DNA of 13,992 nucleotides from BS750m-G28 sp035527235 (lineage in GTDB: Archaea > Thermoproteota > Bathyarchaeia > TCS64), in the NCBI GenBank assembly GCA_035527235.1, contig DATLAV010000081.1, positions 1 to 13,992 of the forward strand, given 5' to 3'. The notes under the pieces are model-generated. The model made no database searches. It worked only from the letters and a program-made list of their open reading frames with translations, and had not been told where the DNA came from. Below, piece after piece: positions 1 to 5,928 of the stretch. Numbering within the stretch: position 1 is the stretch's first letter; every line of letters starts with the position of its first letter. A program made the translations under genes and the position numbers.

Positions 1-202
1 ACCTCAGCTCCTCCTCCCTGTTGACTGTCAGTATCCGGGCTATCGCCTTCCTGAGGGCCCTTATCTGACCGGGGTTCTCGACGGAGCCGCCGGCCTTGGT
101 CATGGTCCTGACCTTCGAGAGCTCGGTCCGGAGCTCACCCAGTCTTCTGGAGCGATCCTCGGGGCTCATCTCCCGTATCTCCTTGGTCCTCAGAATCGGC
201 AA
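1..202 (-). CDS. rpl29: Ribosomal protein L29 (uL29), partial, 3' end outside window
   Basis: Large-subunit ribosomal protein that binds near the peptide exit tunnel, next to L23. The frame from a TTG codon at 202 stays open to the window edge, giving 67 visible residues that begin LPILRTKEIREMSPEDR. This opening matches the archaeal L29 start, and the stretch RALRKAIARIL near residues 48-58 matches the conserved second helix. The gene starts 3 bases after the S3 stop codon (206-208), with a GGAGG-type ribosome binding site inside the S3 tail codons, so translation is probably coupled to S3. The TTG start is chosen because the family motif begins at once after it and no ATG or GTG lies nearby upstream in frame. 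The C-terminus is not visible. Confidence 0.88.
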   Translation of the reverse strand, partial: MPILRTKEIREMSPEDRSRRLGELRTELSKVRTMTKAGGSVENPGQIRALRKAIARILTVNREEELR

Positions 203-205
203 CCT

Positions 206-1237
206 CTAGGCCTCCTCTTCCTTGTTGGCCTCTACAGGAGGCTCTTCCTTCTCGCTCTCCCCGGGCTTCTCCTCCGTGGGCTCGGAGGCCTCGACCTCAG
301 CCTCAGGGATGTCCTCCACTTCAGAGTTCTCCTCGAGCTTCTCTGAGACCGCCTCGGGCTTCACCTCAACGGGTTCGTCCTCTGGCTTGGCTTCAGGCTC
401 AGCCTCAATGGGCTTCTCAGGCTCCGCCTTGACCTCAACCTTCTCCTCTGGAATGGTATCTACTGGCTCCTCAGCCTTTGCCTCAGGCTCAACAGCCATA
501 GGCTCAGGCGCCTGCTCGGCGACCGGTTCCGTGGGCTCCAGGGCCGTTGCGGTCTCCTCCGGAGTCGCCTCCACCTGATCTGGGAGATCGGGCTCGACCC
601 CCTCGGGGAGCACTATCTCCTCCTCAGGGTACTCAATGACCGGGAGGTTATCGAGACTGATCTTGTCCGGGAACTTGGCGTCAGGGGGCACGATCGAGAC
701 GTTGATACCTAAGGTGCCCTTCTTCATCTTCACGTGGATTACGGCCTTCTTCACATTCCTCAGGGCGGGCTCGCCCGACTTGGGCACGTAGCCCTCGCTC
801 ACCTTCTCGAAGCGGCCCCTGTTGCTCCTCAGGGGACCCTTGAGGACGATCTCGCAGCCCAGGGCTCCGGCCTCCATGGTCCTGTTGAGGGACCAGAAGA
901 CGGCGCGCCTGTAGTGTACCCCTCTCTCCAAGGCGTTGGCGATTCTCGCCGCCATGATATGGGGGTTCAGCTCCGGGAACTCCACCTCTACAACGGTGAT
1001 CTGAGGGTTGGGGAGGCCGAGCTCCTGCTCAAGCCGCTCAGAGGCCGCCTTGATGGCTCTGCCCCTCTTGCCGATGACCCTCCCGGGCCTCATGGCGAAT
1101 AGGTTTATCTGTGTACCGAGGGGTGTCTTCGTGAGCGTGATTCCACCATAACCGGCCTGCTCGTACTCCTTCTTGAGAAGTTCGTCGACCTTCACCCTCT
1201 CGATGCTGTCCTTTATAATACGTTTAACAACCGACAT
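206..1237 (-). CDS. rps3: Ribosomal protein S3 (uS3) with long acidic C-terminal tail
   Basis: Small-subunit protein at the mRNA entry site. Residues 1-200 are a standard archaeal S3. The type II KH domain has its GxxG loop in VIGKRGR at residues 54-60. The C-terminal S3 domain follows, with GCEIVLKGPL near 127-136 and KKGTLGINVSI near 172-182. From about residue 202 to 343 the protein is a low-complexity tail rich in Glu, Pro, Ala, Val and Lys, with repeated PEAK/EPE/VEVK-like units. This makes it far longer than an archaeal S3 core of about 200-230 residues. The ATG at 1237 overlaps the L22 stop by one base (TAATG) and is preceded by GAGGAG, a good ribosome binding site. Identity is near certain; the role of the tail is unknown. 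Confidence 0.97.
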   Translation of the reverse strand: MSVVKRIIKDSIERVKVDELLKKEYEQAGYGGITLTKTPLGTQINLFAMRPGRVIGKRGRAIKAASERLEQELGLPNPQITVVEVEFPELNPHIMAARIANALERGVHYRRAVFWSLNRTMEAGALGCEIVLKGPLRSNRGRFEKVSEGYVPKSGEPALRNVKKAVIHVKMKKGTLGINVSIVPPDAKFPDKISLDNLPVIEYPEEEIVLPEGVEPDLPDQVEATPEETATALEPTEPVAEQAPEPMAVEPEAKAEEPVDTIPEEKVEVKAEPEKPIEAEPEAKPEDEPVEVKPEAVSEKLEENSEVEDIPEAEVEASEPTEEKPGESEKEEPPVEANKEEEA

Positions 1238-1698
1238 TAAATCTCCTCGACGGCGACCTCAACATGGGTCAGATGGTTAAAATAAGGCGAAGACCTGCCG
1301 AAGGCCCTCGGTATGTAGTTTCTCAGAGTCCTGCCCTTGTGAGACGCGATGTGGATGATCTTGAGGCGGTCCGTGTAGAGCCCCTTGAACTCGGCGTTGG
1401 CCTCAACGGAGTTGAGGACCTTGAGAACCTCCCCCGCCGCTTTCTGTGGGAAACGGCCCGCGTCGAAGCCCTGAACCCCCTTCCTGTGGCCCATCTTCTT
1501 CCTGTGGCGGTAGAAGGGGACCGGGCGCTTGAGTTCTATGACCTCCCGGAGCACCTCTTTTGCCTTCTCCAGCCTCATGCCCCTCAGATAGTTACAAATC
1601 TCCCTAGTAGCCTTTGGGGATATCCGTAGATCGCGTCCGCTGGCAATCGCGGACCGGTCTGGGTCTAAGCCCTGAATCGAGTACTTCCAGGACGGCAT
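1237..1698 (-). CDS. rpl22: Ribosomal protein L22 (uL22)
   Basis: Large-subunit protein lining the exit tunnel. The archaeal signature is clear: WKYSIQGLDPDRSAIASGRD at the N-terminus, EICNYLRGMRLEKAKEVL in the helical core, and the conserved loop YRHRKKMGHRKG. The C-terminus ends in a beta hairpin with HLTHVEVAVEE. I chose the ATG at 1698 (153 residues, MPSWKYS). It has GGTG five bases upstream, and a TATA-like box at 1733-1741 would place transcription start near 1711, downstream of the alternative in-frame ATG at 1719. The longer form would add seven poorly conserved residues. The stop overlaps the S3 start by one base. Confidence 0.95.
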   Translation of the reverse strand: MPSWKYSIQGLDPDRSAIASGRDLRISPKATREICNYLRGMRLEKAKEVLREVIELKRPVPFYRHRKKMGHRKGVQGFDAGRFPQKAAGEVLKVLNSVEANAEFKGLYTDRLKIIHIASHKGRTLRNYIPRAFGRSSPYFNHLTHVEVAVEEI

Positions 1699-1730
1699 AT
1701 ACGCACCGTACGCCAGCATAAAACATCAAT

Positions 1731-1748
1731 CCTTATAAAAACCTTTTC
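1731..1748 (-). promoter_or_regulatory. Putative archaeal promoter for rpl22-rps3-rpl29
   Basis: On the minus strand an A-rich BRE-like element (GAAAAGG) is followed by TTTTTATAAGG, a good archaeal TATA box centred near 1737. The usual spacing of about 26 bases predicts transcription start near 1711, giving a leader of roughly a dozen bases before the L22 ATG at 1698. It sits in the 226-base gap downstream of S19. Inferred from sequence alone. Confidence 0.55.
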
Positions 1749-1794
1749 GAAGACGGATATCACCGGTAAAAACACCCGGTCGTGGGAAACAAAG

Positions 1795-1806
1795 GGGAAT
1801 ATTCCC
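1795..1806. promoter_or_regulatory. Perfect 12-bp palindrome, possible operator
   Basis: GGGAATATTCCC reads the same on both strands and is flanked by AAAG on one side and TCTTT on the other, so the symmetry almost extends further. It lies about 55-70 bases upstream of the putative L22 TATA box, where an archaeal activator could bind. It could also be chance in an AT-richer spacer. Confidence 0.3.
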
Positions 1807-1919
1807 TCTTTTCTGGGAAAGATCGACTTAGGAGAACATGCGGTCATAGTCCTTATGTGAAATCGGAAGGCACGCCTCAGGATCAAATCTGAAAATCAAG
1901 TCCCCGCCGATAGAAACCC

Positions 1920-1924
1920 AAAAA
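1920..1924 (-). terminator. Possible oligo-T terminator after rps19
   Basis: The minus strand carries CAATTTTTGGG, with a run of five T about 22 bases after the S19 stop, in a pyrimidine-rich stretch. Archaeal RNA polymerase can terminate at such short T runs without a hairpin. It fits a transcription break before the separate L22 promoter, but the run is short. Confidence 0.35.
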
Positions 1925-1945
1925 TTGAGAAAGGAAGGTATGGAG

Positions 1946-2335
1946 CTACTTCAGGGGGATGTACATAGAGCTCCTAGACGCCCCGATGCCGGGCCGACCA
2001 TGGGAAACCGGCCTGTTGGTGATGGCGTACTCTCCGAGGTAGTGCCCAACCTTCTTGATGTCGATCTTGACCTCGATGAAATCCCGGCCGTTGAAGACGT
2101 GGATCGTTTTACCGATCATCTCAGGGAGTATTATGAGGGACCTCGTGTGGGTCTTTATGGGTTTATCCCCTAGCTGGGAGATCCTGATCTTCTCGAGTAG
2201 GACTCTCTGATTGGAAGGAAGACCCCTCCCCAGGCTCCTCCTCATCCTTGAGGGAAGCATCCTTATGAACTCGTCCATGGAGATAGACTTGAGCTCCTCT
2301 TCGTTCCGGCCACGGTAGAGAAAATCTTTCGGCAT
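1946..2335 (-). CDS. rps19: Ribosomal protein S19 (uS19)
   Basis: Small-subunit head protein that contacts the A-site finger and tRNA. The 129-residue product has the archaeal S19 pattern: a short N-terminal extension (MPKDFLYRGRNEEELKSI), the core IKTHTRSLIILPEMIGKTIHVFNG split across residues 60-83, and the diagnostic C-terminus with VGHYLGEYAITN and HGRPGIGASRSS near 112-123. Length is normal for archaea. The gene starts 44 bases after the L2 stop, a longer gap than others in the cluster. No convincing ribosome binding site precedes the ATG at 2335, while a TATA-like box at 2364-2370 predicts transcription start just a few bases upstream, so the message may be nearly leaderless. Confidence 0.96.
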   Translation of the reverse strand: MPKDFLYRGRNEEELKSISMDEFIRMLPSRMRRSLGRGLPSNQRVLLEKIRISQLGDKPIKTHTRSLIILPEMIGKTIHVFNGRDFIEVKIDIKKVGHYLGEYAITNRPVSHGRPGIGASRSSMYIPLK

Positions 2336-2352
2336 TTTTCAACACATCCAAC

Positions 2353-2357
2353 AAAAA
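2353..2357 (-). terminator. Possible oligo-T terminator after rpl2
   Basis: The minus strand has CAGGTTTTTGTTGG, a run of five T about 25 bases after the L2 stop codon. It lies between the putative S19 TATA box and its predicted start site, so it could end L2 transcripts while S19 is transcribed independently. Short run, weak evidence. Confidence 0.28.
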
Positions 2358-2360
2358 CCT

Positions 2361-2378
2361 GACATATAAGGGGTTTGG
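2361..2378 (-). promoter_or_regulatory. Putative promoter for rps19
   Basis: In the 44-base gap between L2 and S19 the minus strand reads CCCAAACCCCTTATATGTC. The TTATAT box is centred near 2367, predicting transcription start around 2341, about five bases before the S19 ATG. A leaderless or near-leaderless transcript would explain the weak ribosome binding site. The box is short, so this remains tentative. Confidence 0.4.
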
Positions 2379-2379
2379 G

Positions 2380-3108
2380 CTATTCCCTCTTCCTCCTCTT
2401 CCTCTTACCCGAGTTCCTCGCAGCGATGAGGCCGACCTTGGCCCCCGGCGGGGCGTGCCTCGACACCGTCGTCGAGCTCCCCGGGCGCCTGTGGCGGCCG
2501 CCCCCGTGGGGGTGTGACGCCGCGGCCATCTTGATGCCCTTGGTCACGGGGTAGACCTGCCCCTTCGCCTTTTTCAGGTAGAACTTCTCCCCCGCCTTGC
2601 GGAAGGGCTTCTCCGGCCTGCCTCCTCCAGAGACGATGCCAATGGTGGCCCTGCAGTTGTCACCTATCAGTATACTACTCTTCGACGGGAGCTTGACAGT
2701 GGTACCATGGGCCCCGTGGGTTACGACGGTGCCAAAGCTCCCTGAGCTCTTGGCGAAGCGTCCGCCGTCCCCTAGCCTCCGCTCGATGTTGCAGATCATG
2801 GTTCCCGCGGGTATCATGCCCACGGGCATCACGTTACCGACCTTCAGCGGGGCGTCGGCCCCAAGGGCAATGCTCTGGTCGATATAGATGCCCTCGGGTG
2901 CGGACAGGTAGTAGTTGGTTCCGTCCTCGAGGACCACCTGTGCGAGGGGGGCTCCCCTCCCTGGCTCGTGCGTGAGGTCGGCGACGACTCCCTTCAACGT
3001 CTCATTGGCGTGTTTCGGGTACGCCGCTGGGGCTATCTTACCACTCTTCCTCGCCCGGTACGTTGGCGTCCCTCTGCCGCGCCTCTGGACTCTCAGCTTC
3101 TTACCCAT
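2380..3108 (-). CDS. rpl2: Ribosomal protein L2 (uL2)
   Basis: Large-subunit protein near the peptidyl transferase centre and intersubunit bridge. The 242-residue product opens with MGKKLRVQRRGRGTPTYRA, typical of archaeal L2, and has the core GNVMPVGMIPAGTMICNIE near 91-109. The conserved HPHGGG is at 199-204, followed by the basic tail VSRHAPPGAKVGLIAAR. The residues before HPHGGG are MAAAS, where many L2 proteins have MNxVD, while the functionally important histidines are kept. The ATG at 3108 follows GGATGATC, a near match to the archaeal anti-Shine-Dalgarno target, and lies 9 bases after the L23 stop. Confidence 0.97.
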   Translation of the reverse strand: MGKKLRVQRRGRGTPTYRARKSGKIAPAAYPKHANETLKGVVADLTHEPGRGAPLAQVVLEDGTNYYLSAPEGIYIDQSIALGADAPLKVGNVMPVGMIPAGTMICNIERRLGDGGRFAKSSGSFGTVVTHGAHGTTVKLPSKSSILIGDNCRATIGIVSGGGRPEKPFRKAGEKFYLKKAKGQVYPVTKGIKMAAASHPHGGGRHRRPGSSTTVSRHAPPGAKVGLIAARNSGKRKRRKRE

Positions 3109-3117
3109 TGATCATCC

Positions 3118-3378
3118 CTACAGTATTCCCAGCCTTATCGCGAGGTCGGAGGCGTCGTAGCCATCCTTAAGCTTCACGAAGGCCTTCTTGTTGTTCTTCC
3201 TGGTTATCAGGGTGTTCACCCTCTCCACTTCGACGTTGTAGAGGGCGTTGACGGCCTTGGATATGTCCTCCTTGGTCGCCCTGCTGTCCACGATGAAGAC
3301 GAGCTTGTTCTCGTTCTCGATCATGTAGACGGAGCGCTCCGTCATGGTGGGGTAGAGGATCACCTCGTGAGGCTCCAT
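3118..3378 (-). CDS. rpl23: Ribosomal protein L23 (uL23)
   Basis: Exit-tunnel protein that forms a docking site for signal recognition particle. The 86-residue product matches archaeal L23: an N-terminal stretch ILYPTMTERSVYMIENENKL, the central FIVDSRATKEDISKAVNALY, and VNTLITRKNNKKAFVKL towards the end, finishing in DLAIRLGIL. Length is typical of the archaeal protein. The ATG at 3378 overlaps the L4 stop as TGATG, with GGAGGT upstream. A GTG one codon earlier (3381) is also possible and would add a single residue. Confidence 0.96.
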   Translation of the reverse strand: MEPHEVILYPTMTERSVYMIENENKLVFIVDSRATKEDISKAVNALYNVEVERVNTLITRKNNKKAFVKLKDGYDASDLAIRLGIL

Positions 3379-4148
3379 CACGCTCTACCTCCCCAGATCT
3401 CATCAAGGGCCATGAAGGCCGACTCCGACCAGATCACCAGCCTCCCGGCGTGGGCGCCCGGCGCCAGCAGCTCTGCGTTGAGGTCCTCGACCGTGACTAT
3501 ATCGACGCCCGGCAGGTTGCCGGCCGCCTTCGAAATCCCCAGGTCCTCTGATACGACGATCAGCGGCCCCCGGCCTACCTTCCTCTTGCGGCCACGGGTC
3601 TTTCCCCGGCCCGCCCGGATCTTCTTCCGGTCAGCCCTCTCGACGTCGGCCCAGAGGCCGAGCCTTTCGAAGAGATCCTTGACCTCCTTGGTCATCTCGA
3701 GGGACTGGATGCCGTCGTCCACTATCAGGGGCAGCTGCCCGACAGAGTCGAGGACGTGTCCCCTCCCAGCGACTATCTCCCTGGTTGCGGTGGCGGCTAT
3801 CCCCGACCTTATGGCGAGGCGCCTCTCCTTCTTATTAATCTCCTTCCTGATGACCTTCTCCGAGCGTGGCGGGAACGCCTGGTGGCCACCAACGATGCTG
3901 ACGCCGAAGGCTGCCCTGCTGCTGCCGCTGAGTCGTGGAACCCTGGCTATGCCCCTTCCCACGCCCCATGACTTCGCGGTCGTCCTCTTCCCTGCCCTGG
4001 GGTCCCTGCCCTGGGGCTGGAATCCGTGGGACTGGACGGCGAGGACGGCCCTCTTGATGACGTCGGGCCTGTAGGGCGTGCTGAAGACCTTTTGGAGCTC
4101 GACCGTTCCGGTCTGCTTGTTCTCCATGTTTACGACGGGAACGCTCAT
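3378..4148 (-). CDS. rpl4: Ribosomal protein L4 (uL4)
   Basis: Large-subunit protein whose extended loop reaches the exit-tunnel constriction. The 256-residue product shows the archaeal/eukaryotic L4 pattern: STPYRPDVIKRAV near residues 23-35, AGKRTTAKSWGVGRGIARVP in the tunnel loop, and GGHQAFPPRSEKV near 87-99. KKERRLAIRSGIAATA follows and a Rossmann-like C-terminal part has GPLIVVSED. Its start lies one base after the L3 stop (TGATATG), with GGAGG about nine bases upstream inside the L3 coding end. Translation is probably coupled to L3. Confidence 0.96.
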   Translation of the reverse strand: MSVPVVNMENKQTGTVELQKVFSTPYRPDVIKRAVLAVQSHGFQPQGRDPRAGKRTTAKSWGVGRGIARVPRLSGSSRAAFGVSIVGGHQAFPPRSEKVIRKEINKKERRLAIRSGIAATATREIVAGRGHVLDSVGQLPLIVDDGIQSLEMTKEVKDLFERLGLWADVERADRKKIRAGRGKTRGRKRKVGRGPLIVVSEDLGISKAAGNLPGVDIVTVEDLNAELLAPGAHAGRLVIWSESAFMALDEIWGGRA

Positions 4149-4149
4149 A

Positions 4150-5160
4150 TCAGTTGGCCTCCGCCTTGTTCATGTACTCGGAGTGAACGTGGGTCACCTG
4201 GGGCGCCTCCGACGGGTACCTGGACTTCCTCGCCGCCTTCCTGAGCTTTATCAGCCTCTTACTGGGGCCCATGACGCTCCCCCTGATGAGGAGGTACTCT
4301 CCGTTCACGTTTCCGTACCTGTTGAAGCCACCCTTAGGGGTCACACGCTCTCCGTCGGAGCCCATAAGAAGTATGCGCTTGTTCTTCTCCGTCCTGTTAT
4401 GGAAGCCCATCTGGCCCGCCCTGGGCACGCCGGGGAGAACCCTCCGGGGGCTCCATCCGCCGATGGAGGCGACCCCCCTCACGGTCTTCCTGGACTTTGG
4501 CTGGAGGAGCCTGATCCCCCATCGCTTGACGGGGCCCTGGAAGCCCTTTCCCTTGGTGACGCCGATGACGTCGATGGACTCGCCGGGCTGGAATATGTCA
4601 TTGATGCTCAACGTCTTGCCGATGAGTCCCTCAGCGAAGTCGAGCTGATCCTCTATGCTTCCCCCGCCGACTGCGATCTCCATGAGGTCGGGCTTCTTCT
4701 TGGAGACCCCCGTCTGACGGGGCTGCGTCGCCGCAATTATCCTAATCTGGTGGACCTTTTCAAGCCTTGAACGGATCCTCTTCATGCCAGAGGCAGGGCC
4801 CCTTCCCCCGAAGGTCTTTACCTTCCGGAGGACGTCCACCGGGATTTCATCAATCCACGCCTCCGAGATGACGTTGAGGCCGTCGTACGTCTTTTCGTAC
4901 GCCCTCACGCCCAGGGCTATCATGGGCGGGGCGTCGATGACCGTGGCGGCGCTCTTCATCTCCATCCCGAAGTCGGGGGCCCGATTCCTGTCCTCGATGA
5001 AGAAGACGTGGGTCATGCCGGCCTTGTATCCGGCGAAGCCCAGGAGCTGGGGGTCACCACTGACCTCAGGCCAGAAGTCTATTCTACCGACAATGCTCCT
5101 CGCTCGCTTCCTCGGCGAGAAGGAGTGAGAACCTCGTTTAGGTGACCTTACCCTGGGCAT
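4150..5160 (-). CDS. rpl3: Ribosomal protein L3 (uL3)
   Basis: Large-subunit protein near the peptidyl transferase centre and first gene of the cluster. The 336-residue product is a typical archaeal L3. The N-terminus is MPRVRSPKRGSHSFSPRKRA, followed by LLGFAGYKAGMTHV near 39-52. The core includes IDVIGVTKGKGFQGPVKRWG near 196-215 and the long tip with GVPRAGQMGFHNRTEKNKRI. The product ends with GSVMGPSKRLIKLRKAAR and a short tail. The ATG at 5160 is preceded by AGGTTGAT, a ribosome-binding-like element. A TATA-like box at 5211-5217 lies upstream. All downstream ribosomal genes follow closely in the archaeal order. Confidence 0.97.
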   Translation of the reverse strand: MPRVRSPKRGSHSFSPRKRARSIVGRIDFWPEVSGDPQLLGFAGYKAGMTHVFFIEDRNRAPDFGMEMKSAATVIDAPPMIALGVRAYEKTYDGLNVISEAWIDEIPVDVLRKVKTFGGRGPASGMKRIRSRLEKVHQIRIIAATQPRQTGVSKKKPDLMEIAVGGGSIEDQLDFAEGLIGKTLSINDIFQPGESIDVIGVTKGKGFQGPVKRWGIRLLQPKSRKTVRGVASIGGWSPRRVLPGVPRAGQMGFHNRTEKNKRILLMGSDGERVTPKGGFNRYGNVNGEYLLIRGSVMGPSKRLIKLRKAARKSRYPSEAPQVTHVHSEYMNKAEAN

Positions 5161-5208
5161 CGAATATCAACCTTTTTTAGCTTAGCTGGTAAGATTCCAC
5201 GCGTCCGG

Positions 5209-5219
5209 AATTTAAATCA
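5209..5219 (-). promoter_or_regulatory. Putative promoter of the ribosomal protein cluster (rpl3)
   Basis: The minus strand carries ATGATTTAAATTCC, a TATA-like ATTTAAAT centred near 5214. This predicts transcription start near 5187, a leader of about 27 bases, and an RBS-like AGGTTGAT before the L3 ATG. A small inverted repeat, AGCT-A-AGCT (5179-5187), falls at the predicted start site and could be an operator or chance. Confidence 0.5.
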
Positions 5220-5233
5220 TTCGTATGGGGCTG

Positions 5234-5238
5234 AAAAA
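5234..5238 (-). terminator. Possible oligo-T terminator after the nth gene
   Basis: About 34 bases after the endonuclease III stop, the minus strand reads CCCCCCGTTTTTCAG, with a run of five T after a C-rich stretch. It lies between nth and the putative L3 promoter, where a terminator separating the two units is expected. Confidence 0.4.
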
Positions 5239-5271
5239 CGGGGGGAAACCCTGAAAGAACGGCGTTGGGGC

Positions 5272-5928
5272 TCAGCCTGTCTGCTTTGCGGGATGGGAGC
5301 AGAGGTCGTTGAGGAAGCAGCTGTCGCAGCGTGGGTTCAGTGCCTTGCAGACCTCCCTGCCGAACCTGATGAGAAGCACGTGGATGTCCTCGTGCCTGCC
5401 CGCGGGGGCGGCCGCCTCCAAGGTCAGCCTCACCTCCTCATAGCCGGCCTTCTCAGGGACCAACCCAAGACGCTTGGTAATGCGGAATATGTGCCTGTCC
5501 ACGGGTATGATCGGCCTCCTCGCGTCGAACAGGAGTACGACGTCCGCAGTCTTGGGGCCGACCCCGGGCAGGTCCATCAGGAGAGCCCTGGCCTCCTCGT
5601 AGGGCTTGGCGAGTACGGGTGATAGGTCGCCGTCGAAACGCTGGATGACCGCCTCCGCCACCTCCTTGAGCCTAAGGCTCCTCTGGTTGTACATCCCGGC
5701 GGGGCGGATGGCGTCGGCTATCACCTCCCTCGGGGTGCTCGCGAGCCTCTCGGGGGTGACTCCCACCAGGGACTCAAGGCGCTGGAAAGCCGTGGCCTCG
5801 TTCCTGTAGTTTGTGTTCTGGCTAAGGATGGTCCTGACCAGGCTCCGGAACGGATCGGTGGTGCGCGGCCTCCAGCGCTTCTCGTAGTGCTCCACGAGGC
5901 GTGAGAGCGCCTCCTTAGCCCTTCCCAA
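5272..5928 (-). CDS. nth: Endonuclease III, DNA glycosylase/AP lyase
   Basis: Base-excision repair enzyme that removes oxidised pyrimidines and cleaves the abasic site. The 218-residue length fits the family. The helix-hairpin-helix LPGVGPKTADVV is at 120-131, with the expected Schiff-base lysine K126. The catalytic aspartate is D144 in IPVDRHIFRI. Four cysteines at 194, 201, 204 and 210 form the Cx6Cx2Cx5C iron-sulfur motif. The usual VDTH is VDRH here, a variation that keeps the aspartate. The start is a TTG at 5928, overlapping the HflX gene by 14 bases. It has no strong ribosome binding site, so the exact N-terminus is less sure than the function. Co-transcription with hflX is likely. Confidence 0.94.
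   Translation of the reverse strand: MGRAKEALSRLVEHYEKRWRPRTTDPFRSLVRTILSQNTNYRNEATAFQRLESLVGVTPERLASTPREVIADAIRPAGMYNQRSLRLKEVAEAVIQRFDGDLSPVLAKPYEEARALLMDLPGVGPKTADVVLLFDARRPIIPVDRHIFRITKRLGLVPEKAGYEEVRLTLEAAAPAGRHEDIHVLLIRFGREVCKALNPRCDSCFLNDLCSHPAKQTG

Noticed and set aside
222..578. Long plus-strand frame rich in Ser/Gly/Ala opposite the S3 tail
   Set aside because: It is the complement of the repetitive Glu/Pro/Ala codons of S3; the low complexity follows from that.
1665..1886. A 73-codon minus-strand frame across the S19-L22 spacer
   Set aside because: Overlaps the L22 start in another frame, has no recognisable motif or good ribosome binding site, and contains the putative L22 promoter; composition looks like translated spacer.
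4078..4770. 230-codon plus-strand frame opposite L3
   Set aside because: Antisense frame made open by GC-rich codon bias; no family resemblance, and L3 on the other strand is certain.
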